Source: G965250275 sp965250275
Lineage (GTDB): Bacteria > Pseudomonadota > Alphaproteobacteria > Rhodobacterales > Rhodobacteraceae
DNA length: 64,000 bases
NCBI GenBank assembly: GCA_965250275.1
Contig: OZ252297.1
Coordinates: forward strand, 2,294,001 to 2,358,000
Direction of reading: 5' to 3'
The translations under genes and the position numbers were made by a program. A model generated the notes under the pieces. The model did not search any database, was not told the origin of the DNA, and saw only the letters and a list, made by a program, of their open reading frames with translations. Below are positions 27,451 through 36,739 of the stretch, piece after piece; position 1 is the first letter of the stretch; every line of letters starts with the position of its first letter.

Positions 27451-27801
27451 TCAGTCCTGCGACCGCTCGGGGAGGGCGCTTTGAACTTTTTTGGTCAGAC
27501 TGGCCCGAACAATGTCATAGGACACACTGATCCGGTGGCGCATCTCTTCGGGATCCGCACCCCATGGCAGGCGGACCCAGCTTTTGTGAAAGTAGGGGGC
27601 ACGCTCGGCAACCCCGGCTTCGATCAGCATCTGCGCGGTTTCGATGTCGGGGGTTTTGACGGAGACGCCGTCATTCATGGATCCGATGCAGGCGAACATT
27701 TTGCCGCCGACTTTCCAAGCGTCGTGGCCTCCGCCCCAGGGGTCCGAGCATTCCGCGCCAGGCAACGGCTCACAGATGGAGGCTACGATCTTGCGGGTCA
27801 T
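27451..27801 (-). CDS. MmcQ/YjbR family protein
   Basis: A 116-residue protein of the MmcQ/YjbR family, a double-wing DNA-binding-like fold of unknown role. Family features are LPGAECSDPWGGGHDAWKVGGKMFA, VSVKTPD near the centre, and PYFHKSWVRLPWG. It stands alone, with a gap of about 165 bp to the methyltransferase and about 200 bp to divergent cysS. It ends with a charged tail. Confidence 0.82.
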   Translation of the reverse strand: MTRKIVASICEPLPGAECSDPWGGGHDAWKVGGKMFACIGSMNDGVSVKTPDIETAQMLIEAGVAERAPYFHKSWVRLPWGADPEEMRHRISVSYDIVRASLTKKVQSALPERSQD

Positions 27802-28003
27802 GCCTATACTGTGCCGATCGACGAACCGTTGAGCAAGGCTTGCGGGACCGATCGCATTGGCCTATGACTGCCGCATGACTTGGACCCTTTGCATCATTTG
27901 CTGCATTACCGACTGACCACAGCTCAGGCGGCCCGTCCTTTTCGTTTCACAACCAGACCCGATTTGTTAAGCCGCCAGCGAGCCTGACCGCGCGAGGACG
28001 CCC

Positions 28004-29371
28004 ATGACCGACATCTGGCTGACCAATACCAGAACGCGAAAGAAAGAACGGTTCGAACCGATCGATCCCCGGAACGTGCGCATGTATGTCTGTGGTCCGA
28101 CGGTCTACGACCGTGCGCATCTGGGCAACGCGCGTCCGGTGGTGGTGTTCGATGTCCTGTTTCGTCTGCTCCGCGAGGTCTACGGCGCGGATCATGTGAC
28201 TTATGTGCGGAATTTCACGGATGTGGAGGACAAGATCAACGCCCGCGCCGCCGAGACCGGGCGCCCGATCTCTGAGATCACCGAAGAAACCATTGGCTGG
28301 TATCTGGAGGATATGGGCGCACTCGGCACGCTGGCTCCGACACATATGCCGCGCGCGACCGAATATATCGCTGAAATGGTGCAGATGATCGGGGACCTGA
28401 TTGAGCGGGGTCATGCTTATGAGGCCGAAGGGCACGTGCTGTTCCGCGTGCGGTCCTACACGTCGTATGGTGCGCTGTCGGGTCGATCCGTTGACGATAT
28501 GATCGCCGGGGCGCGGGTGGAGGTCGCGCCTTACAAAGAAGACCCGATGGATTTTGTGCTGTGGAAGCCCTCCACGCCGGATTTGCCGGGATGGGACAGC
28601 CCGTGGGGCAGGGGGCGTCCCGGCTGGCACATCGAATGCTCGGCCATGTCATTCAAGCTGCTGGGAGAGAGTTTCGACATCCATGGCGGTGGGATCGACC
28701 TGCAGTTTCCACATCACGAGAACGAAATCGCGCAGTCGGCCTGCGCGCACCCGTCCGCCGACTTCGCGAGGGTCTGGATGCACAACGAAATGCTGCAGGT
28801 CGAAGGCAAGAAGATGTCTAAGAGCCTGGGCAACTTCTTCACCGTCCGGGATTTGCTGGATCAGGGCGTGCCGGGCGAGGTGATCCGGTTTGTTTTCCTG
28901 AGCACGCATTACTCAAAGCCAATGGACTGGACGGCAAGGAAGGCCGAAGAAGCAGAACGCACCCTCCGGAAATGGTACGCGCAAGCGGAACGAGCCTTGG
29001 ACAATGCCACGCCGTATGTTGGTGTTTTGTCTGCGCTTTCCGATGACCTTAATACGCCCGAAGCAATCACGGAGCTGCATCAGTTGTCGCTCAAAGATGA
29101 TGTCCCTACCCTTAGAGCGACACTGAAGTTTTTGGGTCTCATGGGCGAGACAACACCGCAATGGGCAGCAAAACCTGACTATGATCTGACGGGTTTGGCA
29201 GCAACACTTGAAGGTTTGCGCAGCATGGCCTTGGCGTCAAAAGACTTTGGCCCGGTGGACGCAATGAAGGCGGCCTTGATCGATGCTGGCGTAGAGGTTC
29301 GCATGTCAAAGGCGGGCGTAGAGCTTGTTCCTGGACCAAAGTTCGATGCCGCCAAGCTGGAGGCGCTGTGA
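28004..29371 (+). CDS. cysS: Cysteinyl-tRNA synthetase
   Basis: Charges tRNA-Cys. The 455 residues contain the zinc-binding Cys30 in MYVCGPTVYD, the HIGH-like AHLGNARP, WHIECSAM, HGGGIDLQFPHHENE and KMSKSLGN. All active-site motifs are present. The frame begins at ATG 28004 after GCGAGGACGCCC. It is the first gene of a tight five-gene run ending at 32838, with cimA starting inside its stop codon (TGATG). Confidence 0.97.
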   Translation: MTDIWLTNTRTRKKERFEPIDPRNVRMYVCGPTVYDRAHLGNARPVVVFDVLFRLLREVYGADHVTYVRNFTDVEDKINARAAETGRPISEITEETIGWYLEDMGALGTLAPTHMPRATEYIAEMVQMIGDLIERGHAYEAEGHVLFRVRSYTSYGALSGRSVDDMIAGARVEVAPYKEDPMDFVLWKPSTPDLPGWDSPWGRGRPGWHIECSAMSFKLLGESFDIHGGGIDLQFPHHENEIAQSACAHPSADFARVWMHNEMLQVEGKKMSKSLGNFFTVRDLLDQGVPGEVIRFVFLSTHYSKPMDWTARKAEEAERTLRKWYAQAERALDNATPYVGVLSALSDDLNTPEAITELHQLSLKDDVPTLRATLKFLGLMGETTPQWAAKPDYDLTGLAATLEGLRSMALASKDFGPVDAMKAALIDAGVEVRMSKAGVELVPGPKFDAAKLEAL

Positions 29372-31002
29372 TGACAAAGGAGCGCCTTTATCTCTACGAC
29401 ACCACGCTGCGGGACGGACAGCAGACGCAAGGCGTTCAGTTCTCAACACAAGAAAAACATCAGATCGCCGAAGCGCTGGATTCGCTCGGGCTTGATTACA
29501 TCGAAGGCGGATGGCCCGGCGCCAACCCCACGGACAGCGCGTTCTTTGACGCCGCGCCAAAGACGACGTCCAAGCTGACCGCTTTTGGCATGACCAAACG
29601 CAGCGGCCGGTCCGCCGAAAACGACGATGTTCTGGCGGCGGTCATGAACGCTGGCACGCAATCGGTCTGCCTGGTTGGAAAGAGCCATGACTATCACGTC
29701 ACCCATGCGCTTGGCGTCAGTCTCGAGGAGAACACCGACAACATCGCGGCTTCAATGGCCCACATCACGAAGCAGGGGCGTGAAGCGCTGTTTGATGCCG
29801 AGCATTTCTTTGACGGCTACAAATCGAACCCGGACTACGCGCTTGAAACCTTGCGCGCAGCGATGGACGCCGGTGCCCGCTGGGTGGTTCTGTGCGACAC
29901 CAATGGCGGAACACTGCCCGCTGAAATCGGACGGATCGTCAGCGACGTGATTGCTGCGGGCATTCCGGGTGATCATGTCGGCATCCACACCCACAATGAC
30001 ACCGAAAATGCCGTGGCGGGCGCGCTGGCCGCCGTCGATGCCGGAGCCCGACAGATACAGGGCACTCTGAATGGCCTCGGAGAGCGCTGCGGCAACGCAA
30101 ACCTGACATCACTCATCCCGACTCTGATGCTGAAAGAGCCCTATGCCAGCCGCTATACAACAGGCATCACCGCAGAGGGTCTGGAATCGCTGACACGAGT
30201 GAGCCGCATGCTCGACGACATCCTCAATCGCGTGCCCATGAAACAGGCCGCCTATGTCGGGGCGTCCGCCTTTGCGCACAAGGCCGGTTTGCACGCCTCG
30301 GCGATCCTGAAAGACCCCGCCACGTACGAGCACATCCAACCGGATAGTGTGGGAAATGCCCGGCTGATCCCGATGTCGAACCAGGCGGGACAGTCCAATC
30401 TGCGCCGCCGCCTCACCGAAGCGGGTCTGGAAGTCGACAAATCCGATCCCGCTTTGGCCCGCATTCTGGACCGGATCAAGGCACGTGAAGACGAAGGTTA
30501 CTCCTACGACACCGCGCAGGCGAGCTTTGAGTTGCTGGCCCGCGAAGAACTTGGCCAGTTGCCCGATTTCTTTGAGGTCAAACGCTATAAGGTCACGGTG
30601 GAGCGCCGCAAGAACAAGTACGACCGCATGATCAGCCTTTCCGAGGCGGTCGTCGTCGTCAAGGTCGACGGAGAGAAGAAGCTCAGCGTCAGTGAATCGC
30701 TGGATGAAACCGGGTCTGACCGCGGACCGGTGAATGCGCTGGCCAAGGCCCTGATGAAGGATCTGGGGTCTTATTCGGCGCAGCTTTCGGACATGCGGCT
30801 TGTCGACTACAAAGTGCGGATCACGCAGGGCGGCACCGAGGCGGTGACACGCGTGATCATTGACAGCGCCGATGATCAGGGCCGCAGCTGGTCTACGGTC
30901 GGGGTCAGCGCAAACATCGTCGACGCCAGTTTCGAAGCGCTTCTGGATGCGATCAAATGGCGCCTGCTGCATGCGGACACCGCGCCGGACGTGGCGGCAT
31001 GA
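29371..31002 (+). CDS. cimA: Citramalate synthase
   Basis: Condenses pyruvate and acetyl-CoA to citramalate, a threonine-independent entry to isoleucine. The 543-residue protein has the HMGL-like barrel (YDTTLRDGQQTQGVQFS, about 8-24; VGIHTHNDTENAVAGA metal histidines) and a C-terminal LeuA-type regulatory domain. Its length matches CimA rather than 2-isopropylmalate synthase. ATG 29371 has GGAGG 7 bp upstream; a GTG one codon earlier is too close. Feedback by isoleucine is likely from the family. Confidence 0.9.
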   Translation: MTKERLYLYDTTLRDGQQTQGVQFSTQEKHQIAEALDSLGLDYIEGGWPGANPTDSAFFDAAPKTTSKLTAFGMTKRSGRSAENDDVLAAVMNAGTQSVCLVGKSHDYHVTHALGVSLEENTDNIAASMAHITKQGREALFDAEHFFDGYKSNPDYALETLRAAMDAGARWVVLCDTNGGTLPAEIGRIVSDVIAAGIPGDHVGIHTHNDTENAVAGALAAVDAGARQIQGTLNGLGERCGNANLTSLIPTLMLKEPYASRYTTGITAEGLESLTRVSRMLDDILNRVPMKQAAYVGASAFAHKAGLHASAILKDPATYEHIQPDSVGNARLIPMSNQAGQSNLRRRLTEAGLEVDKSDPALARILDRIKAREDEGYSYDTAQASFELLAREELGQLPDFFEVKRYKVTVERRKNKYDRMISLSEAVVVVKVDGEKKLSVSESLDETGSDRGPVNALAKALMKDLGSYSAQLSDMRLVDYKVRITQGGTEAVTRVIIDSADDQGRSWSTVGVSANIVDASFEALLDAIKWRLLHADTAPDVAA

Positions 31003-31709
31003 TGGATCCCGCCTTCTTCGAAGTACACAAGGACTTGCCGCGCGAAGGCCCCGGCCTTCCCGAGGATGTGCACTGGGCGCTGGAGCATTGCGCGACCACG
31101 CCCTCCAGGGTTCTCGACGCGGCCTGTGGTCCGGGTGCGGATACCGTAGCCTTGGCGCAGGCGTTACCAGGGGCGCAGATTGCCGCCGTCGAACTGCATC
31201 CCGGCTTTGTCGCACAGACGCGTGCCCGCTGTGCCGTGTTTGGTGCACGGGTGGAGGCGCGGGTTGATGACATGTTCGCTCCCGAGGGACCGTTTGATCT
31301 GATCTGGTGTGCGGGGGCCGCGTACTTCGTTGGTCTCGCCGAAGCGCTGACCCGCTGGCAGCCCCACCTTTCCCCTGATGGGATTGTCGCCGTGTCTGAA
31401 CCCTTTCTGCCGGCCGGAGCGGGGGCGCCGGCACAGGCCTTCTGGCATGACTACCCGCAGATCACGGACGCAGCCGGCGTTTTGGCACAGGTGCGCGACG
31501 CCGGGTTTGAGCCTCGCGCCAGCCGCGTGGTGAGTGGACCAGCGTGGGAAGCCTACTATGCGCCTCTGCAGGCACGACTGGATCAGTTGCGTACACAGGA
31601 TCCGGAGCCTGCGCTTGTCAGACAAATCGACGAAGCCCAACACGAAATCGATATGTGGCGTGTAGCGCCGGATCAGATTGCCTATCTACTGGTGATTGCC
31701 GCCCGCTGA
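30999..31709 (+). CDS. Class I SAM-dependent methyltransferase
   Basis: A 236-residue methyltransferase with motif I VLDAACGPGADTVALA (about 39-54), IAAVELHPGFVAQ, FDLIWCAGAAYFVG and LSPDGIVAVSEP. It starts at ATG 30999 inside the cimA stop (ATGA); a second ATG follows directly at 31002. Substrate unknown. Its place between cimA and sugE suggests only co-expression. Confidence 0.8.
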   Translation: MMDPAFFEVHKDLPREGPGLPEDVHWALEHCATTPSRVLDAACGPGADTVALAQALPGAQIAAVELHPGFVAQTRARCAVFGARVEARVDDMFAPEGPFDLIWCAGAAYFVGLAEALTRWQPHLSPDGIVAVSEPFLPAGAGAPAQAFWHDYPQITDAAGVLAQVRDAGFEPRASRVVSGPAWEAYYAPLQARLDQLRTQDPEPALVRQIDEAQHEIDMWRVAPDQIAYLLVIAAR

Positions 31710-31732
31710 GGTCGGTGCAATAGGAGGCGATC

Positions 31733-32062
31733 ATGGCCTGGATATTGTTGACACTCGCTGGCTTGCTGGAAGTCGTTTGGGCCACAGCCATGAAAGCCTC
31801 CGTCGGCTTCACACGCCCGGGGCCTACGGCGCTGATGACGGTCACTGCGTTGGCCAGTTTCTGGCTTTTGGCACAAGCGATGGCGTCGTTGCCGCTGGGC
31901 ACGGCCTATGCAATCTGGGTGGGGATCGGCGCGCTAGGCACCTTTGCGTTGGGGGCCGCGCTCTATGGCGAACCCTTGAGTGCCGCGCGGTTGCTGAGCG
32001 CCGGGCTGATCCTTGCCGGGATCATCGGGTTGAAACTGACCGCGGGATCAGGCGGCGGATGA
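31733..32062 (+). CDS. sugE: Small multidrug resistance family exporter, SugE/Gdx type
   Basis: Four-helix membrane protein of 109 residues in the SMR family. It has the essential Glu13 in LAGLLEVVWA, Trp16 and Ser42, and ends each helix as in Gdx guanidinium exporters rather than EmrE (KASVGFTR, LPLGTAYAIWVGIG). In the family it forms a proton-coupled dual-topology dimer. There is no guanidine riboswitch in front of it: only 23 bp separate it from the methyltransferase. The substrate, guanidinium or quaternary ammonium, is inferred. Confidence 0.85.
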   Translation: MAWILLTLAGLLEVVWATAMKASVGFTRPGPTALMTVTALASFWLLAQAMASLPLGTAYAIWVGIGALGTFALGAALYGEPLSAARLLSAGLILAGIIGLKLTAGSGGG

Positions 32063-32838
32063 GCACGTTTGGAGCGGACCTTGTGGCCTGCGCCGGATTG
32101 GTGGAGCGGGGTGATGCGGATCGGTTTCTGGCCGCCATGGCCGCACCACCCGCAGCGCGCGAAATCCTCTTTCCGCTCTACGCCTTCAATGTCGAAGTGG
32201 CGCGGGCGCCCTGGGTCACGCAGGAGCCCATGATTGCAGAAATGCGGTTGCAATGGTGGCGGGATGCCCTTGCAGAGATCGCCGACGGTGCAACAGTGCG
32301 CCGTCACGAGGTCGTCACGCCGTTGGACGGGGTGTTGTCACCCGAGATGGCACGGGACTTGGATGAACTTGTCGCCGCGCGGCGTTGGGATATCTACAAA
32401 GATCCTTTTGAAGATGCTGCCCATTTTGCCCGCTACATCGATCAGACCTCCGGTACATTGATGTGGACGGCGGCCCGTTTGCTGGGTCAGACCGACGAAA
32501 ACCCGGTACGGGATTTCGCGTTTGCAGCGGGCGTGGCGAGTTTTCTGAAGGCCATTCCAGCTTTGGAACGAGCAGGTCGCATTCCTTTGCTCGACGGAAC
32601 GCCCGAAGGGGTGCAGGCGCTGGCGTCAGAAGCCCTGCAGCGGCTCGCCGCCGGGCGTGCGCAACACGGGCGGATCACGGCATCCGCGCGCCCCGCATTA
32701 CTGCCAGCATGGCAGGCCGGGCGTGTCCTTCGGCAAGCCCGTGCGCACCCCCAGCGCGTCGCCGATGGGATGTTGGGACAAAGCGCGGCCCGAAGCCGCC
32801 TCAGCCTGATGTGGAAATCGACGATCGGGCGCGTCTGA
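32059..32838 (+). CDS. Squalene/phytoene synthase family protein (NDUFAF6-like)
   Basis: All-helical protein of 259 residues from ATG 32059, which overlaps the sugE stop. It shows ILFPLYAFNVEVARAPWVTQEPMIAEMRLQWWRDAL and YKDPFEDAAHFARYIDQTSGTLM, which fit the squalene/phytoene synthase fold. The first aspartate-rich motif of true prenyl synthases is not clear. It therefore looks like the branch related to mitochondrial complex I assembly factor NDUFAF6, not a carotenoid enzyme. Its role in bacteria is unproven. Confidence 0.8.
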   Translation: MSTFGADLVACAGLVERGDADRFLAAMAAPPAAREILFPLYAFNVEVARAPWVTQEPMIAEMRLQWWRDALAEIADGATVRRHEVVTPLDGVLSPEMARDLDELVAARRWDIYKDPFEDAAHFARYIDQTSGTLMWTAARLLGQTDENPVRDFAFAAGVASFLKAIPALERAGRIPLLDGTPEGVQALASEALQRLAAGRAQHGRITASARPALLPAWQAGRVLRQARAHPQRVADGMLGQSAARSRLSLMWKSTIGRV

Positions 32839-32882
32839 TCGCGCAGGGACACTCAGAGGTGTCGGCGGTGTTCTGCCAGGTC

Positions 32883-34124
32883 TCAGACACGTTCCGAAGC
32901 AGGGCGCATCATCAGCCAGATGAGGGCACCGCCGGCCAAAACGAGGAAGGGCGCCATGGCGAGGTTGACGGCCGTCCAGCCCTCGACCGGAGATCCGCCC
33001 GAACAGTTCATCAAGCCCCCTGACGCCAGCGATGCCACCGTCACGCCGCCAAACACCAGAAGGTCGTTCAGACCCTGCATACGACCGCGTTCTTCGGGGC
33101 GGTGATTGGCGGCCAACATTGACGTCGCGCCGATAAAGCCAAAATTCCACCCAATCCCGAGCAGGACGAGGGCGATGAAGAAGTTGAAGAGTTCGACATC
33201 CTGCAGCGCCACGAGACCGGCGCCAGCCAGAATGGCCAGACCAAGCCCCATGATTTTTTCCGCGCCAAACCGCGCGATCAGGTGCCCGGTGAAAAAAGAA
33301 GGGGCAAACATTGCCAGAACGTGAGCCGTGACAACGTTCGAGGCGTCGACCACGCCAAACCCACATCCCACGACGGCCAGCGGGGTGGAGGTCATGACAA
33401 GGTTCATCAGAGCGTACGACACCATGGCACAGATCACGGCCACCGCGATCTTGGGATCGCGCAACAGCTCCATGCGGGTGCGCCCTTTCGGGCTTTCAGC
33501 GCTTGGCGCGGGCGGTCTGGGGATGTCCAACAGGAAAAACAGCAGCATTCCGATCACGTTCAGCCCCATGGCCGCCACATAGACCGGGAAGAACCGCATC
33601 AGGCTGGCATCCGCGGTGTTTCCGGCCAGAAAGCCCACCAGTTGCGGGCCAATCACCGCGGAGATGAGCCCCCCGGCCATCACATAGGAAATGGCCTTGG
33701 GACGGAACGAATCCGACGCGGTATCGGCGGCTGCAAAGCGATAGAACCCCTGAGCCGACATATAGATTCCGGTCAGGTAACTCCCCAGGATAAAGAGCAT
33801 AAAGCTCTCCAACGTGAGGGCCCATGCGCTGACCGCGGCGCCAATCAGGCCCCCGAGTGCTCCCACCAGAAAGCCAGTTCGACGTCCGAACCGCTGCATC
33901 ACTGCGCTGAGCCAAGGTGCAGTTGTCATGGAACCGAAGACGATCATCGAAATTGGCAAGGTGGCCAGACAGACGATGGGCGACAATTGCTGTCCGGCCA
34001 GTCCGCCGATCACGAACATCATGGTGATCTGACTGCCCAGAAACGCCTGTGCCGCCACCAAAACCGCAACATTGCGTTTGGCTTTTCGGTCTGTCGGAAC
34101 TGAAAGAGACTCGATGCTTGCCAT
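32883..34124 (-). CDS. MFS transporter
   Basis: Major facilitator protein of 413 residues with about 12 hydrophobic helices (AVLVAAQAFLGSQITMMFVIG at the start, MAPFLVLAGGALIWLMM at the end) and the cytoplasmic loop MQRFGRRTGFLVG after helix 2. The start is placed at ATG 34124, because the open frame upstream is not membrane-like. The substrate cannot be read. It is divergent from cobK with 79 bp between. Alphaproteobacteria have many uncharacterised members of this type. Confidence 0.85.
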   Translation of the reverse strand: MASIESLSVPTDRKAKRNVAVLVAAQAFLGSQITMMFVIGGLAGQQLSPIVCLATLPISMIVFGSMTTAPWLSAVMQRFGRRTGFLVGALGGLIGAAVSAWALTLESFMLFILGSYLTGIYMSAQGFYRFAAADTASDSFRPKAISYVMAGGLISAVIGPQLVGFLAGNTADASLMRFFPVYVAAMGLNVIGMLLFFLLDIPRPPAPSAESPKGRTRMELLRDPKIAVAVICAMVSYALMNLVMTSTPLAVVGCGFGVVDASNVVTAHVLAMFAPSFFTGHLIARFGAEKIMGLGLAILAGAGLVALQDVELFNFFIALVLLGIGWNFGFIGATSMLAANHRPEERGRMQGLNDLLVFGGVTVASLASGGLMNCSGGSPVEGWTAVNLAMAPFLVLAGGALIWLMMRPASERV

Positions 34125-34203
34125 CTTAAGCACTTCGTATCTTTTGGGCACGGAAGTGACAAGCAACTTGCGTGTGACGGCGCGCGGCGTAAGGTCACGC
34201 GGG

Positions 34204-34950
34204 ATGACGCCACGCCCCCCACATTTGCTTTTGCTTGCAGGTTCCGGCGAAGCCCGACTGATAGCCGATGCGCTTTCCGATCGGACAGACCTGAAGGTGA
34301 CTGGGTCTCTACTGTATCCGGAGCGCAGCGCAGGCCCGCTGTCGGTCCCGGTGCGGCTGGGGCCTTTTGGCGGGGCAGAAGCGTTCCGAAAATTTCTGCG
34401 AGACGCGCACATCACCTCGGTGCTGGACGCCACGCATCCCTTTGCCCATCGGATCAGCACTCGAACAGCCGCGATCTGTACCGAGATGGAGTTGCCCTAT
34501 GCCCGCATGCTGCGTCCCCCCTGGACAGCCGCGCCCGGGGACAACTGGCGCGAAGTGTCCAGCGAGGCGGAGGCCTGCGAATATGTGCAACCTGGAGAGC
34601 GGGTGTTTACGACAACGGGCCGATCCACATTGGCTGGGTTCGGCTCCTTTCCCGGTGCGTGCCTGTTCGTGCGCCAGATCCGACCGGGTCCGGCACCACC
34701 CGAGATGCCGTTTGTCCATCTGGAACCGGGAGAAGGCCCATTTTCGACCGAAGACGAAATCGCCACATTCAAACGGTTGCGCATAGACCGGCTGATCGTC
34801 AAAAACAGCGGGGGCGTGCCAAGCCGGACCAAACTGGATGCTGCACGTCATCTGAAACTGCCGGTCCTGCTGATCGCGCGCCCACCGCAGCTTGACGCGC
34901 ATCACGTCAGCACCGTCCAGGAGGCCCTGAATTGGACACGGACATTATGA
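34204..34950 (+). CDS. cobK: Precorrin-6A reductase
   Basis: Reduces precorrin-6A in aerobic cobalamin synthesis. The 248 residues start at ATG 34204 and show HLLLLAGSGEARLIADAL (nucleotide site), DATHPFAHRISTRTA and VFTTTGRSTL, all typical of CobK/CbiJ. No other cob gene lies in the window, so it is separated from the rest of the pathway. Its 3' end overlaps the DNA glycosylase gene. Confidence 0.9.
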   Translation: MTPRPPHLLLLAGSGEARLIADALSDRTDLKVTGSLLYPERSAGPLSVPVRLGPFGGAEAFRKFLRDAHITSVLDATHPFAHRISTRTAAICTEMELPYARMLRPPWTAAPGDNWREVSSEAEACEYVQPGERVFTTTGRSTLAGFGSFPGACLFVRQIRPGPAPPEMPFVHLEPGEGPFSTEDEIATFKRLRIDRLIVKNSGGVPSRTKLDAARHLKLPVLLIARPPQLDAHHVSTVQEALNWTRTL

Positions 34951-35579
34951 CCACCGGACGCATCATTCAGGGTCCGGCCTGTGTGGCGGAAGGGGCCGAG
35001 TGGCTGGCCGAGAGTGATACGCGATTTGCAGAAGCACTGGCCCAGACGGGCCCCTTGCCGTTGCGCCTGCGTCCGGATGGGTTTGCGCAACTTCTGAGCG
35101 CCATTGTGAGCCAGCAGGTCAGCACCGCTGCGGCGGCCGCGATCTGGGGTCGGATGCGCACGGCAAAGCTGACGGGTCCGCGCAAGATCCAGTGGGCCAC
35201 CGACGAGGAACTGCGCGCCGTCGGGCTGAGCCGGCAAAAAATTCGGTATGCGCGTGCGCTGGCGGACGCGCGTATCAACTATACAGCGCTGCGCAACGCG
35301 CCAACGGAGGAGGTCCTTGGAACCTTGGTCGAAGTTCCGGGCATCGGGATCTGGACCGCAGAGATCTATGCCATGTTTTCATTGGGGCGCGCGGATGTCT
35401 TTGCGCCCGGCGATCTGGCTTTGCAGGAATCAGCTCGGATCCTCTTCGACCTTCCGGATCGGCCCAAGGAAAAGGAGCTGCGCGCAATGGCGGAGGAATG
35501 GGCGCCCTGGCGCTCGGTTGCGGCGCGGCTGCTCTGGGCCTACTACAGGGTCGCAAAGAACAGGGAAGGAATTCGATGA
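34932..35579 (+). CDS. alkA: DNA-3-methyladenine glycosylase family (HhH-GPD)
   Basis: Base-excision repair glycosylase that removes alkylated bases. It is a single HhH-GPD domain of 215 residues. The helix-hairpin-helix is LVEVPGIGIWTAEIYAMF and the catalytic aspartate lies in VFAPGDLALQ; AIVSQQVSTAAA is also typical. TTG 34932 has AGGAGG 7 bp upstream and is preferred; the alternative ATG 34947 would overlap the cobK stop (ATGA). It is coupled to the following esterase. Confidence 0.85.
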   Translation: MDTDIMTTGRIIQGPACVAEGAEWLAESDTRFAEALAQTGPLPLRLRPDGFAQLLSAIVSQQVSTAAAAAIWGRMRTAKLTGPRKIQWATDEELRAVGLSRQKIRYARALADARINYTALRNAPTEEVLGTLVEVPGIGIWTAEIYAMFSLGRADVFAPGDLALQESARILFDLPDRPKEKELRAMAEEWAPWRSVAARLLWAYYRVAKNREGIR

Positions 35580-36241
35580 CACGCGTACTGAATGCGGGCC
35601 GCAAAGAGCCGCTTTCGGGGGAAACCCGATCGATCGTCGTATTCCTGCACGGCTATGGGGCCAATGGGGCCGACCTGCTGGGGCTGGCCGATCCGTTGGG
35701 AGAGCATTTGCCCGACACATTGTTTGTGGCCCCGGATGCGCCCGAGGAACTGCCAGGCATGCCCGGGGGGTATCAGTGGTTTCCGATCCCGTGGCTCGAT
35801 GGTTCCTCGGAGGAAGCGGCGGCGCGAGGTATGAATGCGGCGTTCGAAGATCTCAACGCGTTTCTCGATGCGCTCATGGTTGACGAAGATGTCTTGCCCG
35901 AGCAGGTGGTGCTCTTTGGCTTTTCCCAGGGCACCATGATGGCGTTGCATGTCGCGCCCCGCCGCGAAGATGCCGTGGCCGGGATCGTTGCCTTTTCCGG
36001 ACGTTTGCTTTTGCCCGAGCTGCTGGCCGACGAGGCGGTTGTGCGTCCCCCGGTATTGCTGGTGCATGGCGACGCGGACGAGATGGTGCCGCCGCAATCT
36101 CTTCCCGAAGCCGCCGAGGCTCTACAGGCCGCAGGATGGCAGGACGTGTATGCCCATATCATGAAAGGCACCGGTCACGGCATCGCGCCGGATGGTCTCA
36201 GCGTGGCGCTGGCCTTCATGCGCGACAAGCTCAGCCTGTGA
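35576..36241 (+). CDS. Alpha/beta hydrolase, phospholipase/carboxylesterase family
   Basis: Serine esterase of 221 residues. VVFLHGYGANGADLLGL holds the oxyanion region, VVLFGFSQGTMMALH the catalytic Ser, LLVHGDADEMVPP the Asp and GTGHGIAPDG the His, so the triad is complete. It resembles YpfH/YtpA-like carboxylesterases that cut short-chain esters. It starts in the glycosylase stop codon (ATGA) and is itself followed by a coupled acetyltransferase gene. Confidence 0.88.
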   Translation: MTRVLNAGRKEPLSGETRSIVVFLHGYGANGADLLGLADPLGEHLPDTLFVAPDAPEELPGMPGGYQWFPIPWLDGSSEEAAARGMNAAFEDLNAFLDALMVDEDVLPEQVVLFGFSQGTMMALHVAPRREDAVAGIVAFSGRLLLPELLADEAVVRPPVLLVHGDADEMVPPQSLPEAAEALQAAGWQDVYAHIMKGTGHGIAPDGLSVALAFMRDKLSL

Positions 36242-36723
36242 GCCATCCGGTCCGTCCGATGACCGCGGCGGATGTGCCCGCTGCCACGGATGTTCTGAAC
36301 CGGATCATCGATCTGGGCGGCACCACTGCGCATCTGGAGCGTCTGGACCCAGCCACTTTCGCGGACTACCACTTGGGCCCGGATCAGATTGCCTGCCACG
36401 TGGTGCTGGACCCAGATGGCAAGGTGGCGGGGTTTCAGTGGCTGGGCGAGAACGAGGATCTGCCATCCGATTGCGGCGACATCGCCAGTTTCACGCGCCG
36501 TGATAGGCCGTTGCGCGGGGCCGGGCGCGCCTTGTTTTCGGCCACCTGTGCCGCTGCCCGCGCTGCGGGGCTCATGCAGATCAACGCAACCATCCGGGCA
36601 GACAACGCACCCGGACTGGGGTACTACGCCGCGATGGGCTTTGTCGATCATGTGATCGACCGCGCTGTGCCGCTGTCCGACGGAACGCCCGTCGACCGGA
36701 TATCCAAACGCTTCACCTTGTGA
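36238..36723 (+). CDS. GNAT family N-acetyltransferase
   Basis: GCN5-related acetyltransferase of 161 residues. GTG 36238 overlaps the esterase stop as GTGA and gives MSHPVRPMTAADVPAATDVL; ATG 36259 is an alternative. RPLRGAGRALFSA is the acetyl-CoA pyrophosphate loop and IRADNAPGLGYYAAMGF the motif B end. The acceptor is unknown. Confidence 0.85.
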   Translation: MSHPVRPMTAADVPAATDVLNRIIDLGGTTAHLERLDPATFADYHLGPDQIACHVVLDPDGKVAGFQWLGENEDLPSDCGDIASFTRRDRPLRGAGRALFSATCAAARAAGLMQINATIRADNAPGLGYYAAMGFVDHVIDRAVPLSDGTPVDRISKRFTL

Positions 36724-36739
36724 TCTGAAAGGAGCAGCC

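Noticed and set aside
31710..31732. Guanidine riboswitch in front of sugE
   Set aside because: The gap to the upstream gene is only 23 bp, too short for any known class.
32059..32838. Carotenoid phytoene synthase (CrtB)
   Set aside because: The aspartate-rich motif of CrtB is not evident, the protein is short, and there are no crt neighbours.
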